Source of the DNA: CAYNST01 sp964399955
GTDB taxonomy: Bacteria > Pseudomonadota > Gammaproteobacteria > Pseudomonadales > Cellvibrionaceae
DNA length: 13,109 nt
Reading direction: 5' to 3'
Assembly: GCA_964399955.1 (NCBI GenBank)
Contig: CAYNST010000100.1
Coordinates: forward strand, 1-13,109
Shown here: piece after piece, positions 1-7,378 of the stretch
How positions within the stretch are numbered: the stretch's first letter is position 1
How the letters are laid out: each line of letters starts with the position of its first letter
Notes under the pieces: model-generated
Databases searched by the model: none
What the model saw: the letters and a program-made list of their open reading frames with translations, nothing else
Told to the model about the DNA's origin: nothing
Program-made: the position numbers and the translations under genes

Positions 1-29
1 GCCTAACGGAGCCCGCACCGGTTGGTGGG

Positions 30-1706
30 CTAGCCGTTCATCATTCCGCCCAGCACCTCTTCTGCGCATGCCATTTTGTTGTCTACTGAACCGGTCCACG
101 GCCCCCAGAACTCGGGGTTGATGGTGTCTCCGTTGTTACCTAAGCTCTGCAGCCGCTGCTGATCCTGCTCCGTCAACACCTGCTTGGGCAAAGGCTGCAA
201 ATGGCAGACATCGTTTGCAGACATCCCCAGCATTGCCCCTACCCGCGTGCCATAATCATCGTGCACCAACAGCAGATGCCACAGCATTCTCTCCTGAACA
301 TCGCGCTCGCATTGCGCCAGCAGGCCGCCCATGGTGTCCACCAGATCGTCGCGCTCCCACTGCATCATGGTTTCGTATCTTGCGCGAGCCTGCACGTAAT
401 CATTGCGCCGCTCCAAAACGCTGCGGGTCAGTTGGCCGCGGATTTCCGGCGGATTGTTCGGCACACTTTGCTGTGATTCCTGTAGCCCGTCATGCAGGGA
501 CGGTTCGTAGTTGACATGAGGATTCTGGCCTGGCGCCAGGTCTCTATAAAACGACATGAGCCCGCCGGACTGATTGGTTTGCTGCACGGCATTTTTGGGT
601 TGATTGACCGGTAACTGCAAATAGTTGGGGCCCACTCTGTAGCGCTGCGTGTCCGAGTAGGAGAAGGTTCGGCCCACCAGCATTTTATCATCAGAGAAAT
701 CCAGGCCGTCCACCAGCACGCCGGTACCCATGGCAATCTGCTCGCTTTCATTGTGAAAATCCTGAACATTTCGGTTCAGAGTCATCACACCAATCTTGCG
801 CAATGGAAAGTCCCGCTCAGGCCATATCTTGGTGTCATCCAGCGGGTCCCAGTCCAGTTCCGGATGGTCGTGATCCTCCATGATCTGCACCAACACATCC
901 CACTTCGGATAATCTCCGCGTTCAATCGCCTCGTAGAGATCCTTGGATGCACTGCCCAGTTCCTGCCCCTGAACCTTGGCCGCCTCGGCTGCAGTGAGAC
1001 TGGCCACACCCTGATGCGGGTGAAAATGATACTTCACCAACACAGTCTCGCCCTTGGCGTTGACCATCTTATAGGTGTTAACGCCGAAGCCTTCCATATG
1101 CCTGTAGGATGCAGGTATCCCCCTGGGACTGAACAAATGCGTCAACATATGCATGGATTCAGGCGCTTGACTCATGAAATCGAAAATGCGGTTGGGCTCT
1201 TGCCGAAAGGTAACGGGGTCTGGCTTTAGCGAATGAATAACATCCGGAAATTTGATGGCATCGCGAATAAAAAATACAGCAAGATTGTTGCCGACCAAGT
1301 CCCAGTTGCCGTCTTCCGTATAGAATTTTACTGCGAAACCCCGTGGATCACGTGCAACTTCAGATGAATCGCGACCGCCTATGACGGTGGAAAAGCGAAT
1401 GGCCAGCTCCGTTTTTTTACCCGCCTCCTGAAACAGTTTGGCGCGAGTGTACTTCGATGCCGGTTCGTCACCAATCTTACCGGATGCTTCGAACACACCG
1501 TAAGCCACAAACCCGCGAGCATGCACTACCCGCTCCGGTATGCGTTCGCGGTCAAAATGACTGATTTTTTCTAAGAATTGATAATTTTCCAAGGTTGCAG
1601 GGCCGCGACTGCCCACCGTCCTCTGCGATTGATTATCGTATACTTCATGACCCTGCCGGTTGGTCAGGGTGCGGTGAGTCTGAATGTCATTGGTCTTCTT
1701 ATCCAC
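30..1706 (-). CDS. Haem catalase, large-type (KatX/CatF/KatB-like)
   Basis: This 558-residue protein is a typical monofunctional haem catalase, which dismutates hydrogen peroxide to water and oxygen. The catalytic His is His62 in RVVHARG, the distal Asn is Asn140 in the GNN motif before FFIRD, and the proximal haem ligand is Tyr350 in FSYSDTQRYRVGPN. It is longer than the roughly 480-500 residues of small-subunit clade 3 enzymes. The HFDRERIPERVVHARG block and the extended C-terminus resemble clade 1 enzymes such as KatX or CatF; the clade is inferred by eye. No signal peptide is visible, so it should be cytoplasmic. The start is GTG (1704-1706) with GAGG 8 nt upstream; no ATG lies near. An ankyrin-repeat gene sits 158 bp upstream on the same strand, a known type of partner. 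A short imperfect hairpin (11-30) overlaps the stop codon and lacks a T-tract, so it is a doubtful terminator. Confidence 0.96.
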   Translation of the reverse strand: MDKKTNDIQTHRTLTNRQGHEVYDNQSQRTVGSRGPATLENYQFLEKISHFDRERIPERVVHARGFVAYGVFEASGKIGDEPASKYTRAKLFQEAGKKTELAIRFSTVIGGRDSSEVARDPRGFAVKFYTEDGNWDLVGNNLAVFFIRDAIKFPDVIHSLKPDPVTFRQEPNRIFDFMSQAPESMHMLTHLFSPRGIPASYRHMEGFGVNTYKMVNAKGETVLVKYHFHPHQGVASLTAAEAAKVQGQELGSASKDLYEAIERGDYPKWDVLVQIMEDHDHPELDWDPLDDTKIWPERDFPLRKIGVMTLNRNVQDFHNESEQIAMGTGVLVDGLDFSDDKMLVGRTFSYSDTQRYRVGPNYLQLPVNQPKNAVQQTNQSGGLMSFYRDLAPGQNPHVNYEPSLHDGLQESQQSVPNNPPEIRGQLTRSVLERRNDYVQARARYETMMQWERDDLVDTMGGLLAQCERDVQERMLWHLLLVHDDYGTRVGAMLGMSANDVCHLQPLPKQVLTEQDQQRLQSLGNNGDTINPEFWGPWTGSVDNKMACAEEVLGGMMNG

Positions 1707-1755
1707 AACGTGGTCCTCGCTCCAGTAGGTATCTCAGCAGACAGCGGCAAAGCGA

Positions 1756-1784
1756 ATTGTATGGCCACTGCAGCGGACTGTCTG
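1756..1784 (-). promoter_or_regulatory. Candidate sigma-70 promoter of the catalase gene
   Basis: Read on the minus strand, a -10-like TACAAT (1756-1761) lies exactly 17 bp from a partial -35, CAGACA (1779-1784). This is about 50 bp upstream of the GTG start and inside the 158-bp gap after the ankyrin gene. It would let the catalase be expressed apart from the ankyrin gene. The -35 matches the consensus only at GACA, so the call is tentative. Confidence 0.4.
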
Positions 1785-1820
1785 CTATTGGTGACAAGCC
1801 CGCCAAAAGACGTCACATAG
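1785..1820. promoter_or_regulatory. Inverted repeat upstream of the catalase -35, possible operator
   Basis: On the plus strand the arms are CTAT (1785-1788) plus GTGAC (1791-1795) and GTCAC (1812-1816) plus ATAG (1817-1820). The GTGAC/GTCAC core is separated by 16 bp; one arm carries two extra bases. It abuts the candidate -35, a common place for an activator. The order and spacing do not match the OxyR pattern of four ATAG/CTAT half-sites spaced by 7 bp, so I do not assign a regulator. Confidence 0.35.
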
Positions 1821-1864
1821 AATTTAACGGGTTCTTTGCTGTGAGGGGAATATACAGGCGGAAA

Positions 1865-2416
1865 TTATTCCAATATTTGGGACAGGCAAACCACCGCTTG
1901 CGCAGCGCCCATGACCTGCGCAAGCTCAATGGCCGTTACCCCGCTTCCGGTTTGGCGCCTGGGATCCGCACCCTGCGTGAGCAGAAATTTAATAATTTCG
2001 ACGCGATCAAACATGGCGGCAAACATCAACGGCGTTTTACCGTCGTAGGTGCTGGCGTTCACGTTAGCGCCGTGGGCCAGCAGTAATTGCACCATCGGCA
2101 GGTCGCCCTTGAAAGCGGCCCCGATCAGTGGCGTCTGCCCAAGATCGTTGGCAAGCTCCGGGTCTGCGCCGCACTTCAGCAACAGCTCGGCCGTGTCTCT
2201 GTGACCGTGATAGCTCGCCAACATGAGCAGGCTGTCGCCCTTGCCGTCTCTCAGATTGGGCACCAGGCCCATCTCGAACAGCCCTTCCAATCTGCGTGTA
2301 TCGCCGGCTCTAGCCAGCTGGAACAGTTCCTGCACCAGCTCATAGGTTTCTGCATCCAAATTGCAGGGCATGTTTTGGGCCGGGCCGGTATGACTGGCGG
2401 CGATATTTTCATTCAT
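1865..2416 (-). CDS. Ankyrin-repeat protein, catalase partner type
   Basis: This 183-residue protein has about four ankyrin repeats. Typical cores are visible: GDSLLMLASYHGHRDTAELLL, then GQTPLIGAAFKGDLPMVQLLLAHGANVN, then GKTPLMFAAMFDRVEIIKFLLTQGADP, with a degenerate repeat before them and a final GVTAIELA segment. Ankyrin repeats bind proteins and have no catalytic role. No signal peptide or membrane segment is visible, unlike the periplasmic AnkB reported for P. aeruginosa, so this one should be cytoplasmic like the catalase beside it. The ATG start (2414-2416) has GAGAGG about 7 nt upstream. It precedes the catalase by 158 bp on the same strand. Ankyrin proteins beside catalase genes support catalase activity (AnkB) or haem delivery (Cj1386); a similar role here is inference from position. 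Confidence 0.9.
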   Translation of the reverse strand: MNENIAASHTGPAQNMPCNLDAETYELVQELFQLARAGDTRRLEGLFEMGLVPNLRDGKGDSLLMLASYHGHRDTAELLLKCGADPELANDLGQTPLIGAAFKGDLPMVQLLLAHGANVNASTYDGKTPLMFAAMFDRVEIIKFLLTQGADPRRQTGSGVTAIELAQVMGAAQAVVCLSQILE

Positions 2417-2718
2417 GGCTGGCCTCTCGGTTCATGCCGTAATTGTACCCCTTTGCAGCAAAATTAGCTTGGAGCAACGCAACAATCATTGGCTTCCACC
2501 TTTTACTATTGCGCACGCCGTCTGTTGCCCCCTTCAAGGCTACCCTACAGGCGTTCCCTCCGCTTCCGGACAGGATAAAGGCCAAAAAGTAGGCAGCTCT
2601 AGGCAAATCCGGGTATCGGCTGATCAGCTAGGTACAAAGATTGGGCGGAAGCAATGTTGCATTGCCGCCGCCAACCGTTTACCACTGTATTGCTTCACAG
2701 CAAGTCAGATACCCGCCG
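2417..2718. other. Non-coding gap between ankyrin and DUF883 genes
   Basis: I find no convincing gene here. On the minus strand a TACAAT (plus-strand 2442-2447) lies 26 bp upstream of the ankyrin ATG and could be its -10, but no good -35 is visible. A 65-codon open frame (2409-2606, minus) has no family signature and runs into the ankyrin start in another frame. A hairpin at 2644-2669 is listed separately. Confidence 0.5.
2644..2669 (-). terminator. Hairpin, possible terminator of the DUF883 gene
   Basis: GCAAT (2651-2655) pairs with ATTGC (2661-2665) around a 5-nt loop, extended by GGCG (2644-2647) with CGCC (2666-2669) across a 3-nt bulge. It lies about 50 bp past the DUF883 stop on the minus strand. 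The run that follows (CAATCTTTG) is only weakly T-rich, so the role as a terminator is uncertain. Confidence 0.35.
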
Positions 2719-3021
2719 TTAGCGCTTCTTGAAACACCAACTCAGCAGAAAGCCGACTGCAAGCGCCACCCCTACCGCTTCGAGCGGACGCTCTCGAATT
2801 TGAATCATCGTGTTTTGAGTTAGTCTTTTTTGAGACTCCTTCAGATGGGCGCCCTGCTCGCTGAGCACATGCGCTGCCTGATTGGCACCGCTGAGCACTT
2901 TATCGGTCGCCTCGTGCGTTGCAGCAGATGCGCTGCTGATGGCTTTATGTACATTATTTTTGGTGCTTTCAACACCGCGCGTTACAGCGGTTTCCAAATT
3001 TTTCAAGTTAGACTTATCCAT
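2719..3021 (-). CDS. DUF883 / ElaB-YqjD-type tail-anchored protein
   Basis: This 100-residue protein has the two-part build of the ElaB/YqjD/YgaM family (DUF883). Residues 1-75 are an Ala/Ser/Lys/Glu/Gln-rich amphipathic helix. A conserved RERPLEAVG turn (about 76-84) then leads into one C-terminal membrane segment (about 80-97) that ends in KKR. In E. coli, family members are induced in stationary phase and YqjD binds ribosomes at the inner membrane; the same role here is inference from family. The ATG start (3019-3021) follows AGAGG by about 6 nt. It is transcribed divergently from the P-type ATPase across 360 bp. An HPF-like gene nearby gives the locus a second ribosome- and stress-linked protein. 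Confidence 0.87.
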   Translation of the reverse strand: MDKSNLKNLETAVTRGVESTKNNVHKAISSASAATHEATDKVLSGANQAAHVLSEQGAHLKESQKRLTQNTMIQIRERPLEAVGVALAVGFLLSWCFKKR

Positions 3022-3381
3022 GATGACCTCTGTGGGATGATGATTGCGGGTCAGAATCCATCACCGATTTTTCCCGATGAAACAGCCGATTCAACCGTTT
3101 GCTTAAAGTAGAGCTTCTTACCCTACGCACCACCGGGCCGTTTGGCTTCATCTACAATCTCAACCGCCCGCCGTGACAGTCTCTGGCCCGGCCCGCCTTC
3201 CACCGGCCACTGCGGGTGACTACAATGGTCGCAGGTGATGCCAGGCATGGGCCAATCTGAAAGGATAGATGTGCAGGCGACAGGCGTGAGACCATGCCAC
3301 CCGGCTCAAGTCTCACATTCATGAGTCCGCTCTTACGCTTGGCTAATCCGTATCCGAGCGGGCTACTGCAGCAGGTAATCA
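3022..3381. other. Divergent intergenic region, DUF883 / P-type ATPase
   Basis: This 360-bp gap must hold the promoters of both divergent genes. No complete sigma-70 pair is convincing. A TACAAT at 3221-3226 on the plus strand is -10-like but has no matching -35 at 16-18 bp. The right third carries two successive stem-loops just upstream of the ATPase start, listed separately. Open frames crossing this gap have no recognisable product and no ribosome-binding site. Confidence 0.5.
3286..3363 (+). promoter_or_regulatory. Two stem-loops in the leader of the P-type ATPase gene
   Basis: Stem 1 is a perfect 7-bp pair, GTGAGAC (3286-3292) with GTCTCAC (3310-3316), around a 17-nt loop. Stem 2 is 8 bp with one G-U pair, GTCCGCTC (3325-3332) with GAGCGGGC (3356-3363), and holds an inner TACG/CGTA pair (3334-3337 with 3349-3352). 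Stem 2 ends about 18 nt before the ATG, next to the ribosome-binding site. This could be a cis-regulatory leader, but I see no signature of the yybP-ykoY or M-box riboswitches that control some cation pumps. Confidence 0.35.
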
Positions 3382-6138
3382 ATGACAAAGACAATTGCTA
3401 AACGGGCTGCAGCCGCCCGCACCAAGATGCCCGAGGACTTCGCCTGGCATAGGGCCAGTGCGCAACAGGTGCTAGAGCGTCTGGGCGTTGACGAGCAAAG
3501 CGGGCTCAGCGCAGAGGAAATAGCGTTGCGCCGCGCCCAGCACGGGGCAAATAATCTGGCAGCCGCCCGGCAGACGTCGGCATGGAAGCGTCTGCTGACG
3601 CAGTTTACGCAGCCCTTGATGTACATCCTGGTGATTGCGGCAACAGTCACGCTGGCCCTGGGTGAAGTCGTGGACTCTGCTGTTATTTTCGGCGTGGTAC
3701 TCATCAACGCTACGGTCGGATATCTGCAGGAAGCCAAGGCCGAGCAGGCAATTGCAGCACTCTCACGTTTGGTGGTGACTGAGGCGACCGTGCGCCGGCA
3801 AGGCCGCCGACAGCGAGTGGATTCCCGGGAGCTGGTGCCGGGCGACATCGTATTACTGCAGTCCGGAGATCAAGTGCCAGCCGACCTCCGCCTGCTGACC
3901 GTTCGCAATCTGAACGTGGATGAATCGGCATTGACGGGAGAATCGGTGCCGGCAGAAAAGGCTTGCGAGCACCTGGCCCAACAGACGCCGCTCGCGGAGC
4001 GCAACAATTGCGCCTACGCCGGCACTCTGGTCACCTGGGGCCAGGGCGAGGGGGTTGTGACCGCTATTGGCAACCAGACAGAAACCGGCCGCATTGCCCG
4101 CCTGATTGATACCGCCACAGATCTCTCGACACCGCTCACCCGCAAAATTGCTCAACTGAGCAAGCTGCTGCTGTGGCTTACCCTGGCATTGGCTGCCATT
4201 ACCTTTGCGGTTGGCATATTGCGCGGCAACCCCTTGGTCGACATTTTCATGGCGGCTGTCGCCCTTGCCGTGGGCATGATTCCGGAGGGGCTGCCAGCGG
4301 CGGTGACCATCACCTTGGCCATTGGGGTCTCCCGCATGGCGCGCCGGCGGGCCATTATTCGCAAGCTTTCAGCCGTGGAAACCCTGGGCAGCACCACTGT
4401 GATCTGCTCTGATAAAACCGGCACCCTCACCGAAAACCAAATGACAGTGCAGCAGATTTTTGCCGGTGGGCAATACTACCGGCTGAGCGGCGCAGGCTAT
4501 GAACCCGCCGGCGATATCTCCTGCGAGGGCGAACCCACTTTAGTCAAGCAACAGAGTGCCATCTACGAAACCCTGAAAGCAGGGCTGCTGAACAATGACT
4601 CACAGCTACTGCGGGTTGATCAGAAGCTGAAGGTGGAGGGCGATCCAACCGAAGCGGCCCTGTTGGTGGCCGCCAAAAAAGCCGGGCTGATCGCAGAAGA
4701 TGAACATGAGAATCACCCCCGGGTGGATGTGGTGCCGTTTGAATCCGAGCATCAATTCATGGCCACCTTACACAGCCGTGGTGAGGGTGAGTCTCGCCTG
4801 ATCTACAAAAAAGGCGCTGTTGAGAGGTTGCTGGAATCCTGTACTCACACCTTGCAAAACGACGGCAGCGTGAAGCCCATTGACAGGGAAGACCTGCGCA
4901 AAGTAGCAGATGACATGGCATCCCAGGGCTTACGCGTGCTCGCTTTTGCCCGTCGCGAGGTGGCGCATGACCAACTCCAATTGCATCACGACCAGGTCAA
5001 GACCGGCCTAGTCTTTCTTGGTCTGCAAGGCATGCTGGATCCTCCTCGAGCAGAAGCCGTAGTCTCTGTACACAAATGTCAGCAGGCCGGCATTCAAGTT
5101 AAAATGATTACCGGTGACCATGCCCAAACGGCTCGCAGTATAGCCACACAACTGGGATTACGCAGCGTGGACGGGGGTGAGCTGTCAGCCATAACCGGCA
5201 GCCAGCTTGATCAGTTAAACGACCAGGAGCTTCCAGCAGTTGCCGAGCGCACTGCGGTCTTTGCACGGGTTGCACCAGAACAAAAACTGCGCCTGGTAAG
5301 AGCCCTGCAGGGGCAAGGCCACATCGTGGCAATGACGGGTGATGGCGTCAACGACGCACCCGCTCTGAAGCAGGCCGACATAGGAGTGGCCATGGGCGTG
5401 GGTGGCACCGAGGTTGCCAAGGGAGCGGCCGACATGTTGCTTACCGACGACAACTTTGCCAGCATTGAAGCAGCAGTCGAAGAAGGACGCAGTGTTTTTG
5501 ACAACCTGAGTAAATTTATCATCTGGACCCTGCCGACCAATACGGGCGTTGCATTGATACTGATGATCTCTGTCTTTATCGGCACAGACCTGCCGGCGCT
5601 GCCGGTCCAGCTGTTGTGGATCAACATGAGTACATCCGTACTGCTGGGACTGATGCTGGTCTTCGAACCCAAAGAGGACGGCCTGATGCAGCGCCCGCCA
5701 CGGCACCCCGATGAGCCTATCGTGACCCGGCCGGTAATATTGCGTACAGCCCTGGTGGCAGTAATGATGATGATGGGAGCCTTCGGTGCGTTTTTGTGGG
5801 AACTGGATGTTAGAGGTGGCAGCCTTGAACAGGCGCGCACCACGGTAGTCAATGTGATTGTGATGGTAGGCGTATTTTACCTGTTCAATTGCCGATCGCT
5901 TCGGCGTTCAGTTTTGGCCATTGGCTTGTTCGGCAACCCCTGGGCCTTTGCAGGCGTTGCTGGCGCAATGGCAGCTCAACTGGCCTTCACCTACACGCCT
6001 TTTATGAACAACCTGTTTCACAGCGCACCCATAGACGGCCCTGCATGGCTTTATGTTGTGGGCGTTGGACTTGCAACCTTTCTGGTCGTTGAAGTCGAGA
6101 AACGTGTGCGCAGGAGCCGGGAGGCTCAGCGGCAATGA
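3382..6138 (+). CDS. P2-type cation-transporting ATPase, substrate uncertain
   Basis: This 918-residue inner-membrane pump has every P-type ATPase landmark. An N-terminal cation-ATPase domain (about 20-80) is followed by the actuator motif TGES (185-188), the M4 motif PEGLP (301-305), the phosphorylated Asp344 in DKTGTLT, the nucleotide-binding KKGA (476-479), DPPR (from 553), TGDH (577-580) and the hinge GDGVNDAP (653-660). About ten membrane helices are expected. PEGLP and overall build place it with the P2 (Ca/Na/K-type) pumps. The ion site is atypical: where SERCA has Glu771 (M5) and Asp800 (M6), this protein has Val723 and Ser752 (INMSTS), while Asn720 and Glu302 are kept. Transport of calcium therefore cannot be assumed. 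Start ATG follows AGCAGG by about 7 nt. A 7-bp hairpin (6128-6146) overlaps the stop but has no T-tract. The HPF-like gene follows after 217 bp with no gene between. Confidence 0.93.
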   Translation: MTKTIAKRAAAARTKMPEDFAWHRASAQQVLERLGVDEQSGLSAEEIALRRAQHGANNLAAARQTSAWKRLLTQFTQPLMYILVIAATVTLALGEVVDSAVIFGVVLINATVGYLQEAKAEQAIAALSRLVVTEATVRRQGRRQRVDSRELVPGDIVLLQSGDQVPADLRLLTVRNLNVDESALTGESVPAEKACEHLAQQTPLAERNNCAYAGTLVTWGQGEGVVTAIGNQTETGRIARLIDTATDLSTPLTRKIAQLSKLLLWLTLALAAITFAVGILRGNPLVDIFMAAVALAVGMIPEGLPAAVTITLAIGVSRMARRRAIIRKLSAVETLGSTTVICSDKTGTLTENQMTVQQIFAGGQYYRLSGAGYEPAGDISCEGEPTLVKQQSAIYETLKAGLLNNDSQLLRVDQKLKVEGDPTEAALLVAAKKAGLIAEDEHENHPRVDVVPFESEHQFMATLHSRGEGESRLIYKKGAVERLLESCTHTLQNDGSVKPIDREDLRKVADDMASQGLRVLAFARREVAHDQLQLHHDQVKTGLVFLGLQGMLDPPRAEAVVSVHKCQQAGIQVKMITGDHAQTARSIATQLGLRSVDGGELSAITGSQLDQLNDQELPAVAERTAVFARVAPEQKLRLVRALQGQGHIVAMTGDGVNDAPALKQADIGVAMGVGGTEVAKGAADMLLTDDNFASIEAAVEEGRSVFDNLSKFIIWTLPTNTGVALILMISVFIGTDLPALPVQLLWINMSTSVLLGLMLVFEPKEDGLMQRPPRHPDEPIVTRPVILRTALVAVMMMMGAFGAFLWELDVRGGSLEQARTTVVNVIVMVGVFYLFNCRSLRRSVLAIGLFGNPWAFAGVAGAMAAQLAFTYTPFMNNLFHSAPIDGPAWLYVVGVGLATFLVVEVEKRVRRSREAQRQ

Positions 6139-6355
6139 GTGCCGCTGGCGGTTAATTGAAAAGCCGGCCTGCGCTGATCCGCTGGACAATCAACAAGCCC
6201 TGGCCGAGACTAAGCAGTCGACGACCGCCGGCCCTGCCCTCGCGCTGCAAATATGGCAAGCGGCGGTAGGGCGCGTGCAACAGATCCCGCACCGCCATCG
6301 CATCCGTAGGGTTCTGCAGTGACGGCATCCACTCAACAATGAACAAGGAATCATT

Positions 6356-6670
6356 ATGCAAATTCAGGTCAATACCGACAACCATATTCAAGGTCGCGAA
6401 AAACTGGTAGCTGAGGTAGAGCAAACCGTAGAAAGCAGCCTGCGACACTACAGTGCGCAGATTACCCGCATCGAAGTTCATTTGAGTGACGAAAACAGCC
6501 ACAAAGGCGGCGTGCAAGACAAACGCTGCATGATGGAAGCACGACTCGAAGGCCTGCAGCCGGTCGCAGTGACCCACCAAGCAGACACGTTGAGCCAAGC
6601 CCTGGATGGCGCCGCTAAAAAAATGAAAGCCACGTTGAGCAGCACCCTGGGCCGACTCGGCAATCGCTAA
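6356..6670 (+). CDS. HPF/RaiA-type ribosome hibernation factor, short form
   Basis: This 104-residue protein fits the sigma-54-modulation/S30AE fold (PF02482). It opens with a beta strand MQIQVNTDN, then a helix (about 13-31), strands around ITRIEVHLSDEN and DKRCMMEARLEG, and a final helix with the family-like DTLSQALDGAAKKMKATL. Members bind the small ribosomal subunit and stop translation in stationary phase or stress. It is close in length to E. coli HPF (95) and lacks the C-terminal dimerisation domain of long HPF. Sequence similarity to HPF is modest by eye, so it may be a divergent paralogue rather than the main factor. The ATG follows AAGGAA by about 5 nt, and a strong hairpin (6680-6704) follows the stop. 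It may be co-transcribed with the ATPase 217 bp upstream. Confidence 0.82.
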   Translation: MQIQVNTDNHIQGREKLVAEVEQTVESSLRHYSAQITRIEVHLSDENSHKGGVQDKRCMMEARLEGLQPVAVTHQADTLSQALDGAAKKMKATLSSTLGRLGNR

Positions 6671-6679
6671 ACGCTAACT

Positions 6680-6704
6680 GGGAGGCCGGTTCAACAAGCC
6701 TCCC
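6680..6704 (+). terminator. Hairpin terminator after the HPF-like gene
   Basis: A perfect 7-bp stem, GGGAGGC (6680-6686) with GCCTCCC (6698-6704), around an 11-nt loop begins 9 bp after the stop codon. Position and GC content suit an intrinsic terminator, but no T-run follows, so termination may be partial or need other factors. Confidence 0.5.
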
Positions 6705-6727
6705 GCTACAACAAGACCCCTTGCCTT

Positions 6728-6756
6728 GTCGCCCCTTCGGTTTCCGATGGGGCGAC
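6728..6756. repeat. Long interrupted palindrome (8 bp + 4 bp stem)
   Basis: GTCGCCCC (6728-6735) pairs with GGGGCGAC (6749-6756). Inside, after one T-T mismatch, TCGG pairs with CCGA around a TTT loop. This gives a 12-bp stem that is nearly symmetrical on both strands. There is no T-run on either side. It may be a second terminator, a REP-like element or part of a small RNA; only one copy was noticed in this window. Confidence 0.5.
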
Positions 6757-7054
6757 ACTCGCTCTACGGCACATGGAGTTCCTGCAGGCCCCAAGCAAAT
6801 GTCCCGGCTCACAAGTTCTACTGCACAAGTCGTGTGACAAACCGAGTTGTCCACCGCACACACTTCTGTCACGGCTCACCGGCAACAGTGCCCGCCTTGG
6901 CAATCATGAAGTAGCCGCCCTCCTACGATCTTGACTGCCCCTCCTGCTGCAACAGATGTCTTGCGTAAGCGTCAGGAGCAAACCGCTTGAAAGTATTACA
7001 TCGGCCGCCCAAGCGTTACAATTTTTGCTGGATCCTGCTGAAGAGGCTGCTTCT

Positions 7055-7107
7055 ATCTCCGGGGGCGAGCCTCGCTTTGAAAGAAAATATTGCTGGAGGT
7101 TTTTTTT
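7055..7107 (+). terminator. Possible orphan terminator with eight-T tract
   Basis: ATCTCC (7055-7060) can pair with GGAGGT (7095-7100), including one G-U pair. The loop holds a small GCGA/TCGC hairpin (7065-7075). Eight T residues (7100-7107) follow directly. It is more than 350 bp from any upstream gene end, so if real it would end an unannotated transcript. The long loop makes it uncertain. Confidence 0.25.
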
Positions 7108-7378
7108 AGATCCAGCGCCACCCATTATGCGTTTGGCCATCAGCGCAGGAGCTTGGCGTAACCGCATGGACGGCAAAATCCGAGCGTTGTGATGTGCCCC
7201 CTATTCACGCAAACCCCGGTCTTTGTCGGGTCTTAACGCATTTATCAACCATGATGGCCCTGCGTAGGCTCAGGCCAACACTCGCTCGCTAACCGAACGC
7301 TTAATCCCCCTTTGAACATGGACCGCTCTGGCACCAAACAAATGAAAAACTGACACTTTTTTGTTAGTGACTGTTTTT

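Noticed and set aside
1785..1820. CTAT/ATAG elements upstream of the catalase, as an OxyR site
   Set aside because: OxyR sites carry four half-elements at 7-bp spacing in the order ATAG then CTAT; here only two are present, in reverse order and 28 bp apart.
2409..2606. 65-codon minus-strand frame upstream of the ankyrin gene
   Set aside because: It overlaps the ankyrin start in another frame and has no family signature.
6152..6598. 148-codon minus-strand frame opposite the HPF-like gene
   Set aside because: It overlaps a gene with a recognisable fold and a good RBS, and its own translation shows no family motif.
6956..7192. 78-codon plus-strand frame in the large gap
   Set aside because: No ribosome-binding site, no recognisable domain, and it runs through the T8 tract.
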